This document shows, in pieces, positions 1 through 5,193 of a stretch of DNA of 15,018 bases. The notes beneath the pieces are model-generated. The model was not told the DNA's origin and made no database searches. It saw nothing but the letters and a program-made list of their open reading frames with translations. The DNA comes from AC-69 sp046728055 (GTDB lineage Bacteria > Actinomycetota > UBA4738 > HRBIN12). How positions within the stretch are numbered: position 1 is the first letter of the stretch; every line of letters starts with the position of its first letter. The stretch covers positions 1 through 15,018 of the forward strand of contig JBKPDU010000023.1 of the NCBI GenBank assembly GCA_046728055.1, in the 5' to 3' direction. A program made the position numbers and the translations under genes.

Positions 1-155
1 GCCTGGAGGCACGCGGGATCTCGATCGTGGAGCGGGTGCCCCTGCAGACCCGTCCTCGAGCTGAGAATATCGGGTACCTGCGAGCAAAGCGGGAGAAGCT
101 TGGCCATCTGCTCGACCACCTCGATCCGGACGTGATCTCGCTGGAGGAGCGATGA
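1..155 (+). CDS. ribBA: GTP cyclohydrolase II / DHBP synthase, 3' end only (partial)
   Basis: The frame is open from the window edge (codons from base 3) to TGA at 153-155. The last 50 residues include ERVPLQTRPRAENIGYLRAK and then KREKLGHLL, which matches the C-terminal tail of the GTP cyclohydrolase II domain, where the usual form is ERVPL...NxxYLxTKxxxxGHxL. In riboflavin synthesis this enzyme opens the GTP ring. In actinobacteria the domain is usually fused behind DHBP synthase (RibB), but that half lies outside the window, so RibBA rather than RibA alone is inferred from the neighbourhood. The stop overlaps the ribH start by 4 nt (ATGA), which implies translational coupling in a riboflavin operon. 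Confidence 0.85.
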   Translation, partial: LEARGISIVERVPLQTRPRAENIGYLRAKREKLGHLLDHLDPDVISLEER

Positions 156-643
156 GGGAGCTCCGGGGAGAGTTCGCGGCCCGCGGACGCCGGTTCGCCA
201 TCGCCGCGTCGCGTTTCAACGAGTTGGTCGTGGGCAAGCTGGTCGAGGGCGCGGTCGCGTGCTTCCGGGCCCATGGCGTGGCCGAGGACGACCTCGAGGT
301 GGCCTGGGTCCCCGGCGCGTTCGAGCTCCCGTTTGCGGCTCGGATGCTCGCTGCGAGCGGAACCTACGACGCGGTCATCTGCCTTGGCGCGGTCATCCGG
401 GGTGAGACGGCGCACTTCGACCACGTGGCCGGCCAGGCCGCACTGGGCATCCGAGAGGCGGCCGAAGCCACCGGCGTTCCGGTGATCTTCGGTGTCCTCA
501 CGACCGACACACCCGAACAATCGCTGGACCGGGCGGGCGGGAAGCACGGTAACAAGGGGTGGGACGCGGCGATGACCGCGATGGAGATGGCCTCGCTCCT
601 GGAGCAGCTGCCCAAGGACGCCGACACCGGCAGACGACCATGA
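152..643 (+). CDS. ribH: 6,7-dimethyl-8-ribityllumazine synthase
   Basis: This 163-residue protein has the length and motifs of lumazine synthase, the cytosolic enzyme that condenses 5-amino-6-ribitylaminouracil with 3,4-dihydroxy-2-butanone 4-phosphate, the penultimate step to riboflavin. Visible signatures are SRFN (residues 20-23, substrate-ring binding), VPGAFELP (53-60), GAVIRGETAHFDHV (79-92, with H88 as the expected catalytic histidine), FGVLTTDT (113-120) and GGKHGNKG near 129-136. The ATG at 152 sits inside the ribBA stop, with a purine-rich GGAGGAGC just before it as ribosome binding site. Its own stop overlaps the next gene by 4 nt. The family forms pentamers or icosahedral capsids; nothing here shows which. 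The last dozen residues are a non-conserved polar tail. Confidence 0.96.
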   Translation: MRELRGEFAARGRRFAIAASRFNELVVGKLVEGAVACFRAHGVAEDDLEVAWVPGAFELPFAARMLAASGTYDAVICLGAVIRGETAHFDHVAGQAALGIREAAEATGVPVIFGVLTTDTPEQSLDRAGGKHGNKGWDAAMTAMEMASLLEQLPKDADTGRRP

Positions 644-990
644 TCATCGACAAGCCGTGGGGCAAGGTCGTGACCTACGCGTTGAACCAGCCGTCCTCGG
701 TACGCGTGATCACGGTGGAGCCCGGGCAGGAGACGAGCGTGCACTATCACCAGATGCGCGACGAGATGTGGGTGGTGCTCGATCCGGGCCTGACCCTTCA
801 GATCGGCAACCGCGTCGTCGAGGCCAAGCCGGGGGACGAGTTCATGGTGGCGGCCGAGACCACGCATCGCATCGCCAACGGCAACGACGCCAGGGGCCGG
901 GTACTCGAGATCGCCTACGGCTACACGGACGAATCGGACACGCAGCGCCTGGAAGACGCGTATGGCAGGCCCCTGGAACCAGACTGGTGA
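640..990 (+). CDS. small single-domain cupin, mannose-6-phosphate isomerase type II-like
   Basis: This is a 116-residue cytosolic cupin. The start is the ATG at 640, which overlaps the ribH stop (ATGA); upstream in-frame starts lie inside ribH and are ignored. It resembles the C-terminal cupin of ManC-type proteins (MannoseP_isomer family): DKPWG near residue 4, then RVITVEPGQ, the metal site H35-x-H37 and E42 in the first cupin motif, AKPGDEFMVAAETTHR in the second with H76, and the C-terminal RLEDAYGRP typical of the family. All four expected metal ligands are present, so an active metal site is likely. The guanylyltransferase domain of ManC is absent. The substrate cannot be told from sequence: sugar-phosphate isomerisation is one option, and binding of a riboflavin-pathway intermediate is suggested only by the operon position. 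Confidence 0.85.
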   Translation: MIIDKPWGKVVTYALNQPSSVRVITVEPGQETSVHYHQMRDEMWVVLDPGLTLQIGNRVVEAKPGDEFMVAAETTHRIANGNDARGRVLEIAYGYTDESDTQRLEDAYGRPLEPDW

Positions 991-1005
991 GGCGGCCAGA
1001 TCGCA

Positions 1006-1034
1006 TTGTCCGCCGAGTGAGCCCGTGCTACATT
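1006..1034 (+). promoter_or_regulatory. promoter of the cold-shock gene
   Basis: TTGTCC (1006-1011) and TACATT (1029-1034) are separated by exactly 17 bp, and TG at 1026-1027 makes an extended -10. The predicted transcription start near 1041 gives a leader of about 22 nt containing AGGAGG at 1052-1057. Inferred from sequence only. Confidence 0.6.
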
Positions 1035-1062
1035 CGCGCGGTTTCACGGACAGGAGGTTGGG

Positions 1063-1269
1063 TTGGCAACGCAGGGAACGGTCAAGTGGTTCAGCAACGA
1101 GAAGGGGTACGGATTCATCTCCCGAACCGATGGGGAGGACGTGTTCGTCCACTTCAGCGCGATCCAGGGCGAGGGGTTCAAGACCCTCACCGAGGGCCAG
1201 CAGGTCGAGTTCGACATCGTGGACGGCCCAAAGGGCCAACAGGCGGCCAACGTCCGGCCGGTGGGCTGA
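1063..1269 (+). CDS. cold-shock domain protein (CspA family)
   Basis: This 68-residue protein is a single cold-shock domain, an OB-fold that binds single-stranded RNA/DNA and acts as an RNA chaperone. It opens with GTVKWF, then has RNP1 KGYGFI (residues 14-19) and RNP2 VFVHF (27-31), followed by the usual EGQQVEFD strand and a short C-terminus. The start is TTG at 1063: it gives the canonical N-terminus MATQGTVKWF and lies 5 nt behind a perfect AGGAGG (1052-1057). No ATG or GTG would give the full domain. The rare TTG codon paired with a strong ribosome binding site may limit basal output. The gene has its own promoter and looks monocistronic. The paralogue letter cannot be assigned. Confidence 0.95.
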   Translation: MATQGTVKWFSNEKGYGFISRTDGEDVFVHFSAIQGEGFKTLTEGQQVEFDIVDGPKGQQAANVRPVG

Positions 1270-1285
1270 TCGCCCCGCCGAAACG

Positions 1286-1314
1286 TCGACAGTGTCAGTA
1301 CCTATCCCTATACT
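1286..1314 (+). promoter_or_regulatory. promoter of the infC-rpmI-rplT operon
   Basis: TCGACA (1286-1291, one mismatch to TTGACA) and TATACT (1309-1314) are separated by 17 bp. This is the best match to the sigma-70/SigA consensus in the window. The start of transcription would fall near 1321, leaving a leader of about 70 nt with a hairpin (1342-1368) before the infC ribosome binding site. Confidence 0.7.
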
Positions 1315-1341
1315 CACCCGGAAGGTTCAGCGTGCTCCAGC

Positions 1342-1368
1342 AAGGCACCGGCGGCCAGTCGGTGCCTT
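1342..1368 (+). terminator. hairpin in the infC leader: terminator of csp and/or attenuator
   Basis: AAGGCACCG (1342-1350) pairs perfectly with CGGTGCCTT (1360-1368) around a 9-nt loop. The sequence after it (CGTTTCGGT) has only a broken T-run. It lies downstream of the infC promoter and 9 nt before the Shine-Dalgarno, so it would be part of the infC leader RNA as well as ending csp read-through. In other bacteria infC leaders are controlled by L20 or by attenuation; whether this hairpin does so is not shown. Confidence 0.5.
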
Positions 1369-1376
1369 CGTTTCGG

Positions 1377-1387
1377 TAGGAGGTGAT
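1377..1387 (+). promoter_or_regulatory. very strong ribosome binding site of infC
   Basis: TAGGAGGTGAT is an almost complete complement to the 3' end of 16S rRNA. The core AGGAGG is at 1378-1383, placing the expected start codon at about 1389-1393. The only ATG nearby (1386) lies within the complementary stretch and opens a 5-codon frame ending at TGA 1401-1403. This site decides the unusual infC start discussed for that gene. Confidence 0.8.
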
Positions 1388-1392
1388 GCGGG

Positions 1393-2001
<609 letters not shown>

Positions 2002-2004
2002 GAC

Positions 2005-2196
2005 ATGCCGAAGATGAAGACCCACCGCGGGGCGGCCAAACGCTTCCGGATCACCCGGACGGGGAAGATCCTCCACCGCAAGGCCACCGGCAACCACATG
2101 CTGACGAAGAAGAGTGGGAGCCGGCGCCGGCGTGTCGAGGGCACGTCCGACGTCGAGTCGGAGCGACGGACCCTCCGACGCCTGCTGGGAGCGTGA
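2005..2196 (+). CDS. rpmI: 50S ribosomal protein L35 (bL35)
   Basis: The 63-residue, very basic protein begins MPKMKTHRGAAKRFRITRTG, the hallmark of bL35, and continues with HRKATGNHMLTKKS. It is a component of the large ribosomal subunit. The ATG lies 3 nt after the infC stop, with purine-rich GGAGCAGGGATAAG upstream. Position between infC and rplT is the classic operon order. The length equals the family norm. Confidence 0.97.
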   Translation: MPKMKTHRGAAKRFRITRTGKILHRKATGNHMLTKKSGSRRRRVEGTSDVESERRTLRRLLGA

Positions 2197-2200
2197 GTCC

Positions 2201-2581
2201 ATGGCCAGGGTGAAACGGGCCGTCCATGCCAGGAAGAAACGTCGGGAGATCCTGGGCCAGGCCAAGGGCTATTACGGCGCGCGTCACCGCCGGATGCGGA
2301 TGGCCAAGGAGCAACTCCTGCATTCCGGGGTCTACGCCTACCGCGACCGCCGTGACCGAAAGGGCCAGTTCCGTCGGCTGTGGATCACCCGCATCGGCGC
2401 GGGAGCGCGCCAGAACGGCATTTCCTACTCGCAGCTCATGAACGGCCTTGGCCGGGCCGGCGTGGAGCTCAACCGCAAGGTCCTCGCAGACCTGGCCGTG
2501 AACGACCCTGCCGCGTTCGCCGCCCTGGTCGAGACGGCCCGGCACTCGCTCGGGCCCGGGCCCGGCGGCACTGGCGGTTAG
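2201..2581 (+). CDS. rplT: 50S ribosomal protein L20 (bL20)
   Basis: The 126-residue basic protein starts MARVKRAVHARKKRREIL and includes AKGYYGARHRRMRMAKEQ, AYRDRRDRKGQFRRLWITRI and NGISYSQLMNGL, all bL20 signatures. bL20 binds 23S rRNA early in 50S assembly and in several bacteria represses its own operon. The ATG at 2201 is chosen because it gives the canonical N-terminus and follows the rpmI stop by 4 nt with GGGAGCG as ribosome binding site; the open frame continues upstream but inside rpmI. The Gly/Pro-rich end (GPGPGGTGG) is an unconserved extension of a few residues. Confidence 0.97.
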   Translation: MARVKRAVHARKKRREILGQAKGYYGARHRRMRMAKEQLLHSGVYAYRDRRDRKGQFRRLWITRIGAGARQNGISYSQLMNGLGRAGVELNRKVLADLAVNDPAAFAALVETARHSLGPGPGGTGG

Positions 2582-2605
2582 CTTCCGACCCCAGGATCCC
2601 TCGAC

Positions 2606-2637
2606 GGAACCGGTCGGGGTCCGACAGGGGAACCGGT
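2606..2637 (+). repeat. 9-bp direct repeat before the methylase-kinase fusion gene
   Basis: GGAACCGGT occurs at 2606-2614 and again at 2629-2637, 23 bp apart, the second copy running into the GTG start at 2636. Nearby CCGACC (2585-2590) can pair with GGTCGG (2612-2617). The 54-nt gap after rplT therefore holds some structure and could be a weak terminator or a protein-binding site. It may also be chance in GC-rich DNA. Confidence 0.25.
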
Positions 2638-4084
2638 GATCACGTCCCTCAAGAACCCGAAGGTTGCGGCGACCGTCAGGCTGAAGAAGCGTGCGTTGCG
2701 CCAGTCCGACCGGCGGTTCCTGGTCGAAGGGGTTCAGGGTCTACGAGAGGCGATCGCGTCGGGTGCCATCGTGGATTCCCTGTTCCATCGTGGCTCCGCC
2801 GACGAGGTGGTCGAGGCGGCCCGACGGGCCGGGGTCGAGACCATCGAGGTGAGCGAGGACGTCATGGCCAAGCTCACCTCCACCGTCACACCGCAGGGAG
2901 TGGTGGCGGTCGTCCGGTTCGTCGACGTTCGGCTCGAGGAGATCGCGGCGGAGCCGGCCTGTGTCGCGGTCCTTCATTCGGTCCGCGACCCTGGCAATGC
3001 CGGAACGGTGATGCGATCCGCCGACGCGGCGGGGGCCGATGCGGTGGTGTTCTCCGCGACCTCGGTGGACGTGTACAACCCGAAGGCGGTGCGAGCTTCC
3101 GCCGGTTCGCTGTTCCACCTCCCGGTCGTGCGAGCCGCGGACACAACTGGGGCCCTGCAGGAATTGCGGTCGAGGGGCTGCCGTGTCTACGCGATGGACG
3201 CCGGCGGCGAGGCGGACCTGTACGAGCTGGACCTCACTCGTCCCACCGCGTTCCTGTTCGGCAACGAGGCGTGGGGACTGCCGCCCGAGGTCGCGTCCCT
3301 GGCCGACGCCACCGTTCGGGTTCCCATCCGCGGGCGGGCCGAGTCGTTGAATCTCGCCGCCGCCGCCACCGTGTGCCTGTTCGAGTGGGCTCGCCAGCTC
3401 CGGGAGGGACGGCGTCTGGTGCTGGAGTCGGTCATCGCCTCGGCGGCGCACGATATCCGCTCCCCGCTCACCGCCATGAAGGGATTCGGGTATGCACTCG
3501 CCACCAGATGGGATCAGATGCCGGAGGAGCAAAGGACGCTGATGCTTCAGGGCATCGTCTACGACACGGATCGCCTGACGATGATCGTCCGCCAGCTCAC
3601 GGACGCCGCGCGGGTCGTGGTGGGAGCGCTGGAGCTGTTCCCCGAGCGCGTGGACGTGCACGCACTGGTGGAGAAGGTGGCCCGATCCGCGGCGCGTGAT
3701 CCCGACCGCCCGCCGGTCGTCTGGGAGGGGCAGGACCGACCCGTCGCCTTCCTGGATCCCGACCGGTTGCAGCTGGTCATGGAGGCCTTCGTCGAGGCGG
3801 AGGTGTGGTGGGCGCGGGAGGGTCCCATCCGGTTCACGGCGCGCAGAACCGACGGACGGCTCGAGATGGAGGCCTTCCGGGCGGGGACCGAACTCACCGA
3901 GGACGACGCGGTGGCGCTGTTCCAACCGCGCGCCCCGGGCACCGGCGCGGGCAGCAAGATCGGATTGTTCGTGGCCCATGGGATCGCGGAGGCCCAGGGC
4001 GGCACCGTGGTCGTGGAGGTCGCCGACGGAGGTCTGCGGTTCCGTCTCGACGTGCCGGCGGGGGAGGGCGAACCAACGGTCTGA
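2636..4084 (+). CDS. SpoU/TrmH-family RNA 2'-O-methyltransferase fused to a degenerate histidine-kinase module
   Basis: One uninterrupted 482-residue frame carries two families. Residues 1-258 are a complete SpoU/TrmH (SPOUT) methyltransferase: substrate-binding start SLKNPKV and RRFLVEG, motif 1 DPGNAGTVMRSADAAGA (N121, R127), motif 2 FLFGNEAWGL (E211) and motif 3 VPIRGRAESLNLAAAA (S237, N239). These enzymes use S-adenosylmethionine to methylate a ribose in 23S rRNA or tRNA. Residues 262-325 look like a HisKA dimerisation domain with an intact H-box, AHDIRSPLTAMKGF (H272 expected phospho-acceptor). Residues 370-480 resemble a HATPase_c domain, but the N-box Asn is replaced (LVMEAFVEAEVWW) and the D-x-G-x-G box is missing; only a G2-like GTGAGSKIGL remains. 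There is no transmembrane segment or sensor domain, so it should be cytosolic. GTG at 2636 follows AGGGG by 5 nt and gives the canonical ITSLKNP start. From memory, related actinobacteria carry separate methylase and sensor-kinase genes at this locus. Methyltransferase activity is likely; the kinase-like half may act only as dimeriser or phosphotransferase. Confidence 0.88.
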   Translation: MITSLKNPKVAATVRLKKRALRQSDRRFLVEGVQGLREAIASGAIVDSLFHRGSADEVVEAARRAGVETIEVSEDVMAKLTSTVTPQGVVAVVRFVDVRLEEIAAEPACVAVLHSVRDPGNAGTVMRSADAAGADAVVFSATSVDVYNPKAVRASAGSLFHLPVVRAADTTGALQELRSRGCRVYAMDAGGEADLYELDLTRPTAFLFGNEAWGLPPEVASLADATVRVPIRGRAESLNLAAAATVCLFEWARQLREGRRLVLESVIASAAHDIRSPLTAMKGFGYALATRWDQMPEEQRTLMLQGIVYDTDRLTMIVRQLTDAARVVVGALELFPERVDVHALVEKVARSAARDPDRPPVVWEGQDRPVAFLDPDRLQLVMEAFVEAEVWWAREGPIRFTARRTDGRLEMEAFRAGTELTEDDAVALFQPRAPGTGAGSKIGLFVAHGIAEAQGGTVVVEVADGGLRFRLDVPAGEGEPTV

Positions 4085-4095
4085 GCACGGCCCCT

Positions 4096-4104
4096 TGCTA
4101 GACT
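4096..4104 (+). promoter_or_regulatory. extended -10 of the pheST promoter
   Basis: TGC-TAGACT (TG 4096-4097, hexamer 4099-4104) lies 9 nt before the pheS ATG, so transcription should begin at or within a few bases of the start codon. No good -35 is seen at 17 bp, and there is no Shine-Dalgarno. It sits in the 29-nt gap after the fusion gene. Confidence 0.55.
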
Positions 4105-4113
4105 CAGGCACCC

Positions 4114-5163
4114 ATGAACCCCCAGGACGCTCAGCGCATCCTCGACGAGGTACGCGAGGGGGGCCTGTCGACGATCGCCAGCGCTGATTCGTCCGAGGCG
4201 CTCGACGCCGCCAAGGTCGCGGTCCTCGGGCGAAAGTCCCCGTTCAGCCAGGTTCAGCGTTCGCTGGGCTCATTCGGTCCGGAGGACAAGAAACGTCTGG
4301 GGATGGCCACGAACGAGCTGCGGGAGGTCCTGGAGTCGGCGCTCGACGAGCGCAGACGCGTCCTGGCTACGGCGGAGGAGGCTCGCCTCCTCGAGGGGGA
4401 TCGGATCGACGTCACCCTTCCCGGCCGAAGGCTGCGGGCCGGCTCGCTGCATCCCCTGACGATCGTCGAGGACGAGATCGTTGGCATCTTCACCCGCATG
4501 GGCTACCGGGTGGCGGAGGGCCCGGAGATCGAGGACGACTGGCACAACTTCGAGGCCCTCAACATCCCACCGGACCACCCCGCGCGAACCATGAAGGACT
4601 CGCTGTACGTCGAGATCCCCGGGTTGCTCCTTCGAACCGAGACGTCCGCCGTCCAGATCCGAACGATGGAGTCTCAGGAACCCCCCGTGTACATCGTCGC
4701 GCCCGGGCGCACCTATCGTCGCGAGGCGGTGGACGCCACCCATCTCTCGGTCTTCCACCAGGTCGAAGGGCTGGCCGTCGACGAGGGGATCTCGTTCGCC
4801 GACCTCAAGGGGACGCTCGAGACGTTCGCCCGGGCGCTGTTCGGCCCCGACCGCAGGATCCGGATGAACCCCGACTACTTTCCGTTCGTCGAGCCCGGAT
4901 GCCAGGTGGCCGTGTCGTGCTTCAGGTGCGACGGGACCGGGTGCGCGGTCTGCGGCAACGGCTGGATCGAGCTGCTCGGGGCGGGCATGGTGCATCCCAA
5001 GGTCCTGGAGAACTCGGGGATCGACGCCGAGCGATACACGGGCTTCGCCTTCGGCATCGGGGTCGAACGCGTGGCCATGGTGCGTCACGGCGTCTCCGAC
5101 ATGCGGATGTTCGTCGAGGGAGACGTCCGGTTCCTCCAGCAGTTCCAGGCGGTTGGGGCATGA
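4114..5163 (+). CDS. pheS: phenylalanine-tRNA ligase alpha subunit
   Basis: This 349-residue protein is the catalytic alpha subunit of the (alpha-beta)2 PheRS that charges tRNA-Phe in the cytosol. Residues 1-95 form the N-terminal coiled-coil that contacts tRNA. The class II core follows: HPLTIVEDEIVGIFTRMGY (113-131), HPARTMKDSLYV (155-166), motif 2 from RTYRREAVDATHLSVFHQVE (199-218), the cysteine cluster C269/C272/C277/C280, and motif 3 GFAFGIGVERVAM (310-322). The length is normal. ATG at 4114 is supported by homology and by the -10 element just upstream; there is no Shine-Dalgarno, consistent with a leaderless mRNA. pheT follows after 30 nt. Confidence 0.97.
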   Translation: MNPQDAQRILDEVREGGLSTIASADSSEALDAAKVAVLGRKSPFSQVQRSLGSFGPEDKKRLGMATNELREVLESALDERRRVLATAEEARLLEGDRIDVTLPGRRLRAGSLHPLTIVEDEIVGIFTRMGYRVAEGPEIEDDWHNFEALNIPPDHPARTMKDSLYVEIPGLLLRTETSAVQIRTMESQEPPVYIVAPGRTYRREAVDATHLSVFHQVEGLAVDEGISFADLKGTLETFARALFGPDRRIRMNPDYFPFVEPGCQVAVSCFRCDGTGCAVCGNGWIELLGAGMVHPKVLENSGIDAERYTGFAFGIGVERVAMVRHGVSDMRMFVEGDVRFLQQFQAVGA

Positions 5164-5193
5164 GGCCGTCGGGATCGAACGAGCGATGAGCCC

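Noticed and set aside
1280..1392. FMN riboswitch or L20 leader of the Firmicutes type
   Set aside because: No conserved FMN core motifs, and the leader is too short and simple for the known L20 fold.
3400..3440. Assembly chimera joining methylase and kinase halves
   Set aside because: The frame continues without a break, base composition is even and the gene sits in its expected place between rplT and pheS. It remains the main artefact to exclude with reads.
2380..3699. 439-codon open frame on the plus strand in another frame
   Set aside because: It overlaps rplT and the methylase domain, whose motifs are in the other frame; Arg/Gly-rich translation with no recognisable family.
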